The translations under genes were made by a program, and so were the position numbers. Positions 1 through 12,349 of a stretch of 64,000 nucleotides of DNA are shown here, one piece after another. Position 1 is the first letter of the stretch. Every line of letters starts with the position of its first letter. Below the pieces are notes generated by a model that had not been told where the DNA came from, made no database searches, and saw only the letters and a list, made by a program, of their open reading frames with translations. The DNA comes from Planoprotostelium fungivorum (lineage: Eukaryota > Evosea > Variosea > Cavosteliida > Cavosteliaceae): NCBI GenBank assembly GCA_003024175.1, contig MDYQ01000031.1, forward strand, positions 62,001-126,000, written 5' to 3'.

Positions 1-70
1 ATTGGGTCAGCGGCCCAAACCAAAAGGAATTGATTAGGGTAGATCATCTTGATCGCACGACCTGATCAAC

Positions 71-1084
71 ATGGAGGATTGCGACGCCTACCTAGAGATG
101 GTCGAGGGAGGTAGTGAAGTTCACTACAACCAACACGCTGATTCCTCCACAGATCGAATGCTCACAATAGATGAAATGATAGCACTCATTGACGTCTCAT
201 GGGAGGAACACCTGGCAGCTTCAACTAATCCAGGGATGGTGGACCTCACAGATCAGCAAGTATCTGAGAGGCAGCAGCTGACGGTCGTTTCACATGTAGT
301 ACCAATGGATTATGTCGTTCACTCCTTGCCTGATTCGGCTCCTCAGACCCTACAAGTGAGACGCGGAAAGAACAAGAGGGCTGCCTCCGAATCTGAGGGC
401 AATGCATTCCAATCGAGAGCTACAAAAACCAGTGGGTGATCTTCAGCATCATTTTGTGACTCACATCTCAACAGAGAGGATCGGAGGAAAGACTTATTTC
501 TTTTGCAATCTGTGCACAGGAGAAGGAGAACCCGCAGAGATGAACGATCTGATTCGACACACCATGATGAAGCATGAAGCTGCCATCTCGAGCTGGTGTG
601 CCAATCACAACCTGACACTCACCGGTACGAGCCAAAAGGAGAGGTACAATAATGCCTTCAAACCTGCTGATACCAAACCACTGAGAGAATTATTGGAAAG
701 ATTCTGCATCAAGAGTGGCTTCCTCTTCACAGTCGGCCTTCGAGAAATCAAGAACAACCCGCTCACAGAACATGAAGCTCACTATTACATGTACCGCAGT
801 TTGCGTGAACAAATCAACTCGGGTTATCTATCCGGCAGCAGGTCAGCGACGCACCACAGATTCCACTGAACGTCTACAGGAAGATGAAAGAGTGGTCCGT
901 TGAGTGGTCGAACTTTCTAGAGAAGAGCGAAGGGTGTTGGAGCCCTGGCAACGGTCTCGTTCTATTTTCGAATGCAGCGAGTTGGTTCACCGTCCGAATC
1001 GTCGAGGAGACAGATTCCATAGATGAATCTCTACCAAGGATGATTGCGGGAGAGATAGAAGACGTGAGCGCTCATCCATGGTAG
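71..1084 (+). CDS. C2H2-type zinc-finger protein, function unknown
   Basis: I do not recognise the family. The first exon runs from the ATG at 71 to 431. A 43-nt GT-AG intron (432-474) restores the frame into the second exon, and a 38-nt intron (842-879) leads to the last exon, which stops at 1084; the product is about 310 residues. The N-terminal third is acidic, followed by a basic patch (RRGKNKRAAS) that could act as a nuclear localisation signal. A single finger-like motif follows: FFCNLC, 14 residues, then H-x4-H. This could be a BED or C2H2 DNA-binding finger. The rest shows no catalytic motif. A transposase remnant was considered, but there is no DDE-type region. The next gene starts 67 bp downstream on the same strand. 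Confidence 0.6.
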
Positions 1085-1151
1085 ATTTTGGGCGTGGTCT
1101 CCTTTGCTTCACCGATATCTCATTGTCTCACCGATTCAGTTGACTCGTCAC

Positions 1152-3060
1152 ATGGAAAAACGCTTTACTATCTCTGACAGCGATGATTCAAGGATCATGG
1201 AGGCTGCGGAGGTGGCATACAATCAACTCAAAGTCAACACGAGCCACGACAAGTTCATTCGCGACATACCGTCGAAGGACATCGAATGTATTCGACAGGT
1301 GAGCTCCATACCGTCACGTGAATGACGATCATCAGGGGATCGATCATCGCGTGTGGGATGATCGCGATCATGACATCATCACGAGTCATGCCATATTGGC
1401 CGCTGTACGCACGAACGATGTAGAGATCGTCAAGATGGTATCTCGCCTGAGATTAAATCGACTCGAAGAGGAGCCGTGGAGCGATCTGGACCAATTTCTA
1501 GAAGGAGAGATGAGAATGACGAGAGTTGTGGGTGCGGGAACGTTCGAAGAATGTGCCCGGTGGATTTTGCAACAACGGGAGCTGGAACTCGAATGTATGA
1601 TACAGTGCATGATGGAGCAGAGGTACAAGTATTGTTCGAACAGTCGACCGAAACAAATGTGGCAGGTGAGATGACATGCAGTTGCACACGATTTCAATAC
1701 GCCGAGTTTCATCTCACTCTCAATCGTCCGTGATATTCATCAATGAGCACATTTATCGTGATCGGACCTCAGGCAGACCAGCGAATCGAAGCCTATGAAT
1801 TTTACTTGGAAAATATTCGAGGGACAACGATCGTTTCGGACGATGAGACGATTGTGCAGTCCATCAACTCTGATATCCTCGATAAAGTCTTCACATCAGA
1901 AGGCGAAATCAGAAGAGCTTCTCGGTGGTACAAGCTATGCATCAACAGCAGATTCGATGAAGAGGGTTCGTCTTTGACATACGAGATCGTCGACATTGCA
2001 GGGGTACATCGTTGTGTAGAGGGACGATTCTCATCCAAACAAGCAGCGGTGAGTCGGTGATCTCGTTCGTTGGTAGCGATGTCACTCAATGGTTGATCTT
2101 ATGACAGACTATATTGAAGATGGAATGCAGAATGTCAAGAACGATTGGTTGGGATGATTCCGTCTCCCTACTCTTCTTGCCCTTCTTAACTTTTCGTGCG
2201 AGATGCGAATTACTCTTGTTCGCCACGAAATCAGCATCCTATCCTCTCTTTCTTCATGTGTCAAGGATGATCAATTGCCCCCAAACCATCTGCAACGTTC
2301 TACGTAAAGCCTTCGAGGTGTCACCGCGGAGAGTGAAGCATCTCCTGAAAAGAGGTGAGGAATTGATGATATTGCAGCCATTAGACTCACCGTATATGCA
2401 GCCTTATCGATTCACGTCGGTAAGAGTGAGATCATTCCTCTCTTCAATTCGATTGACTCTTCTATAGATGAACTCAACGATGTGCTACGCCTGTCTCAGC
2501 TGCTGATGCCCACACCGCACAGAGATGGAATCGTTCAACCTTTCACCCTGATCAATTTGTTCGTCAAACAGAAGATTTACAATCCTATCTCGTCTGGCTA
2601 TCTCGCCTTCTTGTACACCACCGACTCCAAGGAACTGGGAAAACTGCTCGACTCGTCTGAATGGTCCCTGCGGACAAGACACGACGATCCTTCACATCAT
2701 CTCTTCCACCGTATCTTCCATCCTCTCTTCTCTTCAGTGGCAACCTATGATGGATACAAAAGGGACAAGCTTGAGTTCGACAAGAAGGATATACCACTGG
2801 CCATTCAATATCTAGAGGAGATGAACGTACAGACCATGGGAGAATGTCTCGAGCCTCAAATCATGTTCTTGAAGCATCTAGCCGTGTATTACGGAGAAGA
2901 TTACGAGAAGGAAACGGAAGGCTATCGCATATCGAGTGATGGCACGACTTATGATGGACATCCTGACAATTATCAAACGGATCGATACTACGAGGATCTG
3001 TGTTACGAGGAATACTTGGCGTCGAAATTGGAAGAGTCGGATCACTCATTGATAGAGTGA
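1152..3060 (+). CDS. Hypothetical protein with a possible ankyrin-like helical region
   Basis: I do not recognise this protein. The ATG at 1152 opens an exon ending at a GTGAGC donor near 1300. Splicing to 1337 keeps the frame into HAILAAVRTNDVEIVKMV, which has the helix-turn-helix look of an ankyrin repeat. Further exons begin near 1801, 2108, 2400 and 2468; the tiny 2400-2417 exon keeps phase on both sides. The C-terminal exon is hydrophilic, rich in Tyr, Asp and Glu, and stops at 3060. No signal peptide or membrane segment is seen. Repeated short helices hint at an F-box or ankyrin family member of the kind expanded in amoebae, but that is inference. The gene ends tail to tail with the GH5 gene, 78 bp away. 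Confidence 0.55.
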
Positions 3061-3138
3061 CACGAAGATAAAGCGAAGACGGTGTTACGTTCCTTTATGG
3101 GTGGAATACTGGATGACAACAGTTGGCTCGCTGATCTC

Positions 3139-4981
3139 TCAGATGCATCGGTGACCTCCTGGGGTGCACTTGTTCTGACCATCATTCGAGTACTCGTTAG
3201 AGCAGCAGTTGTTGATGCACTGGCTGGAGCTAGAGCAGTACACCCAGTCATTCTATCCACCATCAGTTTCTCCCTCTCTTCCTCTTCAACTCACCAACTT
3301 GGGCTGCTGCTGCTTCTGAACGCACTGGTGACCACCAGGGGTACACTTGAGTTGACCGTCGTTGGAATATTCCTTGGAGCAACATCCGTTGGAGCATTCG
3401 GTGGAGTCAGTGCAGTACACCCAATCTCCCTGCGATGACGTCAGCGTCCGTCATGATGACGTCACACCACGTCACCTTAGAACCACCACCACTGGTACCG
3501 CCACCGCTGGAGCCTCCACCGGTAGTACCGGAGCTACCACCAGTTGTAGACGAGCCCGAAGTGGTCGTTGTAGTGCTTCCGGCATCGAAATTGTTCCAAT
3601 CGAAGAGAGAGCGAACTTGAGTGGCGGCCCTAGCGGCGGAGGCGTGGGACTTCCAGGACTGACTACCGGTGTAATACTCGTAGCTACCGCCTGTCCTCTT
3701 TCACGGATGGGTCACGTGACCTGTACTCACCGTTGGCACGGATGAATTGCCAGGGGAACCAGGGTATTCCCAGGCGGTTGCAAGTTGCACCTTGACTGGA
3801 GATGTCGCTCGATTGGGCGGAGTCTCCCTCCTTACCGAATTCTTCGTAGATGAGGCTCTTCTGGTACTTGTTGGCCTGCACGTGTCAATCTACAACGGTC
3901 ACGTGACGATCGATCACCAGCTGGATGGCCTTGTTCATGTTGGATTCCAAATTCCAAGGGCCATCATAAGAGTGGATGCCAATGACATCCAAGTTCTTGC
4001 ACTGAAAGTTACCCTCCTAATCAAAGTCAGTCAGTGTCACACGTCTCGTCTGTGTGTCCGTGTGCCGTGTACCTGAAGAGAATCGGCCCATGTGGCACCA
4101 CCACCGGTGGTGATGTAGATCTTCGAGTGGGTGAGAGGACGAGCTGCGTTAGCGCGAGCGCAGTGCCAGTTCCAACCGGCGTTGTAGCTCTCCATGTGTC
4201 CTCTCGCCTGTCTCACGCTTCAATGTCTTTTGCAGAGTTGGAATGCTCCTCACCTCGTTCTGAATGCCGAAGCCCCAGACGACCTCGTGAAGGTCTCCCC
4301 AAGCTCTGTGAAGGGTCAACGGTAGTTACGTACGTAGGGTACGTACCTTCCGCCGAAGTTGGGGTTGGGGTACTTGAGGATGTACTGGATGCGGCGATCG
4401 AAATCAGCTCCGGCGTTGTTGTAAAAGTTCTCGGGGCTGCCGTATTGGTTCTTGTAGGCGTCCTACACACGAGTGAGCACGCGCACGGAGATGGAGTGAT
4501 GATAATGATGTATGTCTCACCCAACCGAGAGCGTAACGATCGTGGAAGACGATGTTCAATTTGAGTCCGTAGTTGCGGCACTCGGCCATCAGCTTGTTGA
4601 TCTGATCGAGAGGAGCTGTATGATGCATCAGAGATGCGATATCATTAAATGGGAGGACATACCGTTGTTATATCTTCCAACTCCCTGAGCTTCTACGTCA
4701 GGGTAGGTACCCGAAGAAGATCCCTTTGTTCCAGAGCCGACGGCGGTGATGAAGATACGAATGACGGTCACATTATTGTCGCGGAGGGCACTCAGATGGG
4801 CGGCACGATCTGAAACATCGTCTTTAGAATCCGTCGGATGTGCATATTATCCTCACCCCAATCGGCGAGAGTCCACAAGAAGTAAGAGTTGGCTCCACTC
4901 CAGTTGTTCGAAGCGGCCGACACAGAGGACACCGCCAAGATGACAGAGATGAAACCGATGAACCACCTGATGTTAGACATG
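3139..4981 (-). CDS. Secreted glycoside hydrolase family 5 enzyme with Cys-rich C-terminal modules
   Basis: A beta-glycanase of the GH5 clan, acting outside the cell or in the endosomal lumen on cellulose- or mannan-like chains. Translation starts at 4981 with a signal peptide (MSNIRWFIGF...SVSA). The barrel is split over at least six introns. The acid/base Glu lies in GFGIQNEV (near 4250) and the nucleophile Glu in LIYEEFGKEG (near 3840). A Ser/Thr/Gly linker (about 3480-3570) follows, then two Cys-rich modules, each matching DWVYC-x2-S-x2-C-x-N-x-CCS-x-EYSNDGQ-x-KCTPGGH, separated by an intron near 3265-3291. The modules probably bind polysaccharide or stabilise the enzyme; that is inference. 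The intron before AQANKYQK holds both recurrent intronic words. The exact substrate cannot be read from sequence. Confidence 0.85.
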
Positions 4982-5268
4982 GTGTTTGAGAGCGAATGGT
5001 TTCGGGGGAGGCTGGAGCTCGCGGTAATACGTCGTGAAGTTTCCACGGTGCTTTCTCTCTCTTGTCAAGATTGCACTGCGAAAGTGACAGCCGGGTAACC
5101 AATTCTGAGCGATGCCACATTTCACGACGAAGATTCCAAAGGTTCGAAAGCTTTGTGTGGAACTGTGCCTGCGTGCAGATGACTCTCGCGTTCTTTTAAG
5201 AGGTAGGGAGTGATGGTATCTGTCTCAACGCTTCCTTTTTATCGAAACGTAAATCGTTGGGTTCAAGT

Positions 5269-6152
5269 TTAGAGGACCAGAGGAGCGGCCTTTCCCTTCA
5301 TCGACTCGCTCTGGACGATGACTTTCTCTCTCGTGATCTCTCTGACGGGGAGCTCCTCGCGGATAAGAACAGGGGCCTCGACGATCCTCTCGTAGATGGG
5401 CTTCGTCTCTTGAATCAGAGTGGGTACGACAACATCCTTCTCCAAGACGGGTTGCACCTCTTCGATGATCGTCTTCTTGATGCTGCACATCATGTCAGTC
5501 GGTTTCGCGAAGAAGGTGAGGGAGTGACTCACACTTCGTTGACGATGGGGGCGTGCATCTCAACCGATCGGAGGGTGGCATCGACATCGACCGATGGAAG
5601 GATGACGTTCTCTGGAATAGGAGCTGCCTTCTCTACGATGACCTCTCTGACTTCGGGGGCCAAGTCTCTCTTCTCGATGAGAGTGGGTTGGATCTCCGTC
5701 TCATGCAGTCTCTCTGTGATCTGCTTGACCTCCATCTGCTCGCGTTCCCTGAAGATGACGGGTTGGATCTCCTCTTTCTCTACGGGGTGGATGTGTTCGT
5801 GTACCACTACATCCTGGACAATGTCGGCTCGTTGTAGATGAAGAATAAATCATACCTTCTCGACGTGCTTGACGTTGAGAGGCTCGACGAGAGTGGTGGT
5901 CACAGCGGGCTCGACGACTTCGACTGTCTTGACTTCTGCAGGCACGAGCACTTCCTTCTCTGTCAGGATCTCATCGTGCACCTCTTGTCTTTGCACGAGC
6001 TCGGCGGAAGGTACTGGCTGTGTCATGATGGGCTGAGAGACGGGCATCCTCTCAGGCTCTCTGTGACGGTGAAGGAGACCTCCCAGAGTGTGGTGGTGTG
6101 TGGTATCGTCAGTCGTGTTGTTGTGGTGGATGATGTTCTTGATCTTCTGCAT
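5269..6152 (-). CDS. Repetitive hydrophilic protein resembling fungal 'allergen' proteins
   Basis: Three exons: 5850-6152, about 5534-5807, and a last exon from about 5486 to 5269. The first intron (5808-5849, 42 nt) contains CATCTACAACG. The protein is about 270 residues, almost all charged and Val/Pro/Glu-rich, with no membrane segment. After a His-rich N-terminus, imperfect repeats of the type E-[IV]-x-P-[VT]-[IL]-x2-x-R follow, for example EIQPVIFREREQMEVKQ and EVQPVLEKDVVVPTLIQE. This resembles fungal hydrophilic proteins annotated as allergen or stress-induced. I infer a disordered, LEA-like stress or dormancy protein, but no enzymatic role is visible. It lies between the GH5 and myosin I genes, all on the minus strand. 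Confidence 0.6.
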
Positions 6153-6541
6153 TGCTGTTCGTGCGTTTGTTGTGCGTCGTGTGTTCCACTTGATTGTGTG
6201 GTTGGGTGATTCTCAGTGTAGGAAGAACGTGTGGAAGTGGCGGAAAAATCGTGTGGATGGCGGAACAATGTCGGAACAATCTCGAATTTCGAAATTCCCA
6301 GTTCCCAGATTGTAATCCAGGGTAATGATTTGTTTTCAATATGAATGAACCTTTGAGGCCTCTTCATTGTGAGATGAGAGATGATGGCTTACCTTGATTA
6401 TATTCTAACGTTCCATAGAGTATCCTTATATAGAGACAGAAGATCTGAAAAGGATGACGAAGATCTCATCATCACATGGACATCACGGCGACGTCATATC
6501 TAAAGAACAACATTTATTCTGACCCAACACGATCCTCCATT
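6153..6541. other. Intergenic: promoter of the hydrophilic-protein gene plus myosin I 3' end
   Basis: These 389 bp lie upstream of the ATG at 6152 and downstream of the myosin stop at 6542. Long reading frames here are antisense and low-complexity. I see no gene. The part nearest 6152 presumably holds the promoter. Confidence 0.5.
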
Positions 6542-9500
6542 CTAAACGATCTGCACGTGTGTCGCCGGAAAGACACCCCTCTTTCCCTTGAACTCTCCTG
6601 CTCATCGTCACTCCTCCATCTCATCTTCCATCATCACCTTGCCACATGCCCGTGTTGTCTTTCGCGATGACGTTGATGACGTCACCGGTTTTGAAGCTGA
6701 GTTCTCTCGCAGATTTCGCGACGTAATCGTGGACGGCCCTGGCTACGAATTTGGCCGCCGCAGTCTTGGCGTTGTTGGGGTTGCGATTGATCTGTGTCAT
6801 CTTGTTGCTCTTTGCTGCTGGAGCACTTCTCTTTCTGCCGGCGTCTGTTCGAAGTCGAGTCAGCATGATGATCATGATGATGATGCTGATGATGGTGTGT
6901 TGATCGTGAGGATAAAGGTGAAATGGTCACATCGTGATGTGATGCAGTGTGATGACGGATGCACTCGATGATGATGATGTGATCGTGTTCTCATGTCTGA
7001 TGAAGAGAAGTCCCACCCTTGGCTAAACCAGTGGGAACCGATACCGTGAGACCACTACCTGCCTTCTTGATCTTGTAATCCTTCACACTCTCATCCTTCA
7101 CGAACGTCATCGTTCTCTTCGTTCCCTTCTGATCGATTTTCGCCGTGATCCTGATCACGTCAATCTACAACGTTGTAGATGGACCGTCCTCACTCGTTCT
7201 TGAACTCCACGAGGAGCGGCTTCTCGCTGAATTCTTTGCACAGCTCGGAGATGATTGTGATGGTTTCTGTCTTCTTGTCTGTCACGATGGTGTAGTCGTA
7301 CTCTGTTGGCACGTGTATGACAAAAATAGAATCCGACAAATTGGACACGGAGATCGAGCCTATCTTGTCGAGGGGAATGCGTCTGCGAAATTTCGATGAG
7401 AATCCGTGTGGAGGGAAATCTCGCGGAAATGGGATACCTGTGGATGGAAGTGAACCAACCGCCGACGTTGTAGATGGCTTTCTCCGTGACAACGAGAACT
7501 CGGGTTTGTTCTGAATTCTTCTGGTTGATCTTCACCACCTTATCTGCAAAGAAGAGAGCTTTCTCATCTGACAAATGATTATGATACAATCTAACAGAGA
7601 GGGTGTGACGCTCACTGTATGTCTTCTGGATGTGCTTGTGTAGTTTAGAGCCCTTGAATTTGATGTAATCTCCACGGAAAGGTCGGAAAACGGAATCGGA
7701 CCTTCTCTCTACAACGCGTCAGGTCCCAAACATTTGGGACGCGGCCACAATGTTTGCGACTCACCCTTGTTGCCGTAAAAGATGCCCACGCTAGCGTACG
7801 TACACTTACGTACGAAAGCTTTACCCCTGCAGGATCTCCAGGTACGCTGGATGACTTTCACGATTTCATCGAGTTTTCTCGTTCTGATCTCTTCGATGGC
7901 GAACAACTGTCACATTTCAAAATTCGAACGTGGCGGGAAAATAACGATCTCACGGTCTGAGGTTTCTTGATGAAAACTGTCGTGCGTCAGCGTTGTAGAT
8001 GGAATTTTCGAATATTCACCCTTGGAGGCGCCCAACTCGTAGGACTTATTGTCTATACCACAAGCCTTGAGAATGGCAACCGTTCCTTCTTTCGCTGCAC
8101 CGTTCCACTTTGGCCACGTTTCGTTGGACACCATCTTGAATCTGCGATTCACCCGCGTCAGCGTTGTAGACGGTGAGATTTCTACGAAATTTACCTGTGC
8201 AAGAATCTCTCGTAGGTCTGGCGATACGCGAAACCGGCTCTCCTCACTCTCACGTTCTCTAATAATCCGAGATATTTCACCTATTTTTCCGTGAGTTTTC
8301 ATCTTCTTTCGTGTCGACACATCACCTGGTTCGTCGACAAGGTCATGTCGAAGTTCTTGGATTGTTTGACACCGTTGGGTCTGATGCAACGGATGTACTG
8401 GGGGTGGCAAGACATAAGGGTGTCCACCAAGGATAACACTTGACTCTGTCTCCCGTCAATTTTCCGCTATTTTCCGCTATCTTCCGACGATATAGAGAGA
8501 TGGGTATCAATTTTCCGTCATCTTCCGCTATTTTCCGATGCGAGAGATGGTAAACGTGGCTCGTTGTAGATGGATCTCACCCTGAACTGCATGACAGAGG
8601 TGGGAGGTCTCTTCTTATCGTCCACCTTCTCTGCCACCCACAGCTTGCTGATGAATGGACTCTTGCTTCCTTCCAACATTGTCCTCAAATTATTAAAGAG
8701 TGTGTCTTTGTTCTTGTCTAAGAAGCCGTCCACATTGTATGCGACCTGGTAGAAGTCACGTGACCGGAATACTCGGCGGGTTGTAGATGGAATATTCCGA
8801 GAAAATCTCACCACTCCCGCGTAGTGCTTGATGGCGAATGTGTTTCTGTCCTTCTCGTTTTTTTCGAAGAATTTGTGGGTAGCACAGTTCTTGTGGAGTT
8901 TGGCCAAGAGTGAAGAATCAGTTCCTTGAGGAAAGATACTCTCTTCGTCTAATATTCCCATCACTCCAGCTTTCTGTGAGAGAAATGAATCTTCGACTCT
9001 TTTTTTGTTCATTTATGGAGAATTAGAAATATCTTCTATGTCGAAATAATTAATCAACATTCGATTCTGTGAAAAAAAACTCATTTTCAAAATTCAAATG
9101 ACATACGAGTAAAATAGAATGAAATATGATTTGAAAGAAGACAGATGGACCACCATTTCGATGAGCTCGACACAAGGTTTGTTGTTGAAATAATCAATGT
9201 TTGTCCATTGAATCTTCTCCTTCACATACTCCTCTTGCTCACTCTTCAGAGTCAATTCGATGAAAATCTGCTGGACTGTTCTGTGTCAATCTACAATTCG
9301 ATCTACAACGAGGATCTCACGCTTCTCCTGGTAGAACATCAGTACTCGCGAAATAATAAAACGAAATAAAATGCCTCACGTTGACGTAATTGATACACAA
9401 CTGTTCGAAACTGTTGAATTTGAAGATCTCGAATCCCTACGAAATTTCAGTGACATCCACGCGAACTCTCTCTCACGTAGATGTCGAGGACTCCTATGCT

Positions 9501-11350
9501 GAACTCTGAAGTGGCATCCAAAATCGAATCGTTGATGGCCTCTACCAGCCAATCGAAGACTCTGCTGTAAATCGATTTCGCCAATGCATCTCGACCGAAT
9601 CCAACCTGCATCGATGTGTCATTCAAAAGAGACGCACGTGACAAATGTTCCGATAAGACGAAATAAAATGAAATGAAATAGAATGGTGGAGGGGATAGAA
9701 TGAAATAGAATAAAATGGACCTCGGGTAGAGACAGGGGAGTGATGTAAGAAGAAGCTCTGGCACCACCTCGCGAGACACTTCGAGTCGTGAGGGCCTTCT
9801 CTAACTCGGCCGGTGACGTGCCTGAACTCGTCATCATCTACAACGATCACGTGACCCACCCAAGAGTTGCGCCACGATGTTCAGACCTTCCTTCTCCACG
9901 ACCCCACAACCTTCTCTCGCTCCTACTCATCATCATCATCCACTCATCATCATCATCATTTCTCATCATCTCATCACCTTTCTCTTTGAAGGTTAAATTT
10001 CCCAAGTGTAAAACGGCAGCGAGCAAGCTGAACGCTCCCAATTGATCTTGCTCTGGGATTCCAATGACGTTCATCGCGTGCTTCGTGGCGCGAAATTCGT
10101 CTGCATCGTTGACGCCCTGAATGGCCGTACAGCCGGAAGAGTTGAGGTACTTGTACTGATCCACGGAACCCAACTTGAAGGCGGCTGGGGGAGGGTCAGG
10201 AGTGGCAAGTTGTAGATGGGACGACTCACACTTTTCGGAGGAGCCGCCGGCCAGGAGTTGGTAGAAGATGTGGAAATTCCTCTCTTCGTGGGCTTGTGAG
10301 ATGACACGAGACTTCTCGAGGAGGTAGTTGGTCACTCTGCCACCGGTGGGCTCTAAACGAGATTAAAATGGACGAGAATGATTTTAAATTCAGTCCAGAT
10401 GTGATGATGATGGAGTAGATGAGATGTAGAGACGATGAGTTCTGTCTTGTTCGTGATGTGATGAGAGGGGGACGTGTTCACCTCCGTTGTAATCGAATTG
10501 GATTTCGAAATATTTTCCCTGTTCACATGAGTTTCATCATGATGCACACAAAGACATCTCACGAAACGAGAAGAGTTGTTGTTCTGGACTGTCTTTGCAT
10601 TTCCGAACGCCTCTAACACGGGGTTACTCTCCAAGATCTGTTCTTTGACTCTCTGGACTTGTTTCGATTTTCCAGTGATGGCTGCGATGTATTGCATGAT
10701 GAGCTTGGAGCTCTCCGTCTTTCCTGATCCAGACTCTCCGCTGCCAGAAGATGAGATGGAAACTTAAGATGCACGAGGGAAGCAATGTGTCTCACGTGAT
10801 GATGACACATTGGTTGAGACCCTCTGACATGAGAGAGTGATAAGCGGATTCGGCGATGGCGTAGACGTGGGGAGGCTCTTCGAAGAAGTACCTGCGCGAT
10901 TGTGGACATACAGTTGACACATTGCATTCTACACACCTTCCTTGGTAGTTCTTGATGATGTTCTTTCCGTAGAGGTTCGGAATGGTCCTGTAAGGATTCA
11001 CAGCGATCAGAACCTGTCCGATGTATGTCTGGGTGAGCGTCATTAGTTGTCGGATGGATGAGAGAACGTGTGGACTCTCACGTAGATCATATCCGCTTCG
11101 TATCTCTTCTTGATGGCATCAATGATGGCTGCCTCATTGATCTCGTCCAACAGGACTAGATCGTCCACTCCGACTCTCTGTTGAACAAAATGAGAACCTA
11201 ATATCATCCCACAGGTGTTCGGGGCGAAGCGGGCAGTCGATCTGTTGCATTTTCGATGACGATGCAAGTATTCCACCTCGGATCGATCCTCATGATTCAT
11301 AGACACAAAGAAGATGGAAACGAATGAGAAAGTCGACTTACCGAAGCCAT
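6542..11350 (-). CDS. Class I unconventional myosin heavy chain (motor, IQ, TH1, short basic linker, SH3)
   Basis: An actin-based single-headed motor that links membranes to cortical actin. ATG at 11350 (MAS, then [17 protein letters not shown]). The motor shows the P-loop [12 protein letters not shown] (near 10740), switch [17 protein letters not shown], and switch II leading into LDIYG (near 9480). The TEDS-rule region reads [13 protein letters not shown], so a phosphorylatable Ser is likely at the PAK-type regulatory site. One IQ-like motif ([17 protein letters not shown]) precedes a TH1 lipid-binding domain (VVKINQKN...[13 protein letters not shown]). A basic/Asn-rich stretch of only about 30 residues replaces a long TH2, and an SH3 domain ends [18 protein letters not shown]. 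There are at least fifteen short introns; about ten carry the CATCTACAACG word in one or both orientations. Family and domain order are clear, but the exact orthologue (MyoB, C or D type) is not. Confidence 0.93.
7163..7180. repeat. 18-bp perfect palindrome in a myosin intron
   Basis: ATCTACAACGTTGTAGAT reads the same on both strands. It is two copies of the recurrent intronic word joined head to head. Confidence 0.9.
9288..9310. repeat. Two direct copies of the intronic word
   Basis: AATCTACAATTCG is followed at once by ATCTACAACG inside a myosin intron, so the word is repeated in the same orientation 13 nt apart. Confidence 0.8.
9655..9717. repeat. AAATAAAATGAAAT-type low-complexity intron
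   Basis: A purine-rich A/T tract on the plus strand built from AAATAAAATG and AAATAGAATGG units, inside a myosin intron. Similar tracts occur at 9351-9371 in the same gene and 39531-39553 in the P5B ATPase gene. Confidence 0.75.
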
Positions 11351-12349
11351 GATGTTGCTGCCGACGGTTATATACTGGGTTGGACATATTTTTCCGTTGT
11401 GGTTAGACGTATGATAGGCGTGTCATATATTACGTTTATACGATTTTGCGTGTGGACTTCAAAATGGAACGAGAGCAGCCTGTGAGACAGTGAAACCTCA
11501 TCGAGGCATCAGATCTGATTCTTTGATCGCGAGAAAATGTGTGCAGCTCTGTGATCTACACAGGCAGATCACAGTTACGATGATCTATATCGATTGATGT
11601 GGAAACGTGCGACAGCATCGACGTCCATCGTGACTTTATGTCCTATGATCTAACTAAGTGCTTGTAATTTGGATTGTTGTTCAGCCATGTTTGCGATACG
11701 TAAGAACAGGAAGGTACGATGAGACTGTGATTCTCTTCTGCCCACACAAATGCACTCTGCACTTCATCAGTCCACGGACAGTTGATCGAATCATCTCTCA
11801 CTTTAACCAATAGGCCCGCTAGACCTTTCCCCCTCTGACTGTTTGGAGTAAAGGTGTGATACAGATCGATTACCTGATTGGGTGGGTGAGGTGATGCTGG
11901 AAATGGATCACCTGCACTGGCTTACGCTCGACGATATCGTATTCTAATACGGCCTCTTCTATGTTCGTGTCAATGGATCAGTCAGATGGAGTTGATGACC
12001 TCGATTGGGAAGGTATATCACCCAACGATTCTTCTTCGGTTCGTGTTGAACTGAATACTCATTGTTCTCGCTCATGTTACCGCCTGACGTGATGATGTCG
12101 TTCGAGTTCCTCAAAAGCGACGCAAATCGATTTTATTCCTGTAATTCGTGTTCATCGAGGTATCTACCTCTCAGCTGAAACGGTGCCAGAGATAATCCCA
12201 AAGACAACGCCGAAAGATACCTCAAGTGAAACACCCATTACGCCACTGTCTTCCACGGTCGTAATCACACATGATGGTATGAATATCTCGATTGTATCCG
12301 TTGATAATGCCAAGAGAACTGCACCCGACATCTCTCGGGCCACATCATC
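11351..12349. other. Region between myosin I and the Lys-rich gene; possible unassigned small exons
   Basis: No gene is well supported. The part next to 11350 should hold the myosin promoter. On the plus strand, an ATG at 11687 opens MFAIRKNRK before a GT. Short open stretches follow near 11875-11955 (RLPDWVGEVMLEMDHLHW) and 11980-12010 (SDGVDDLDWE), plus an open frame from 12183 beginning VPEIIPKTTPKDTSSET. They could be exons of one small acidic protein, or chance. I could not connect them into one frame with confident splice sites. Confidence 0.35.

Noticed and set aside
71-1084. hAT or BED-finger transposase remnant
   Set aside because: There is a single finger but no DDE/RNaseH-like region, terminal inverted repeat or target duplication; the exons splice cleanly.
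3082-4564. Long plus-strand frames over the GH5 gene (for example Pro/Val-rich 3435-3620)
   Set aside because: They are the antisense of the Ser/Gly/Thr linker and barrel exons, which carry GH5 motifs on the minus strand.
7465-7476. CTACAACG word in the myosin TH1 region as another intronic copy
   Set aside because: Here it is coding (AIYNVGG). The same holds at 45048, 51433 and 51896, so these were not counted as intronic.
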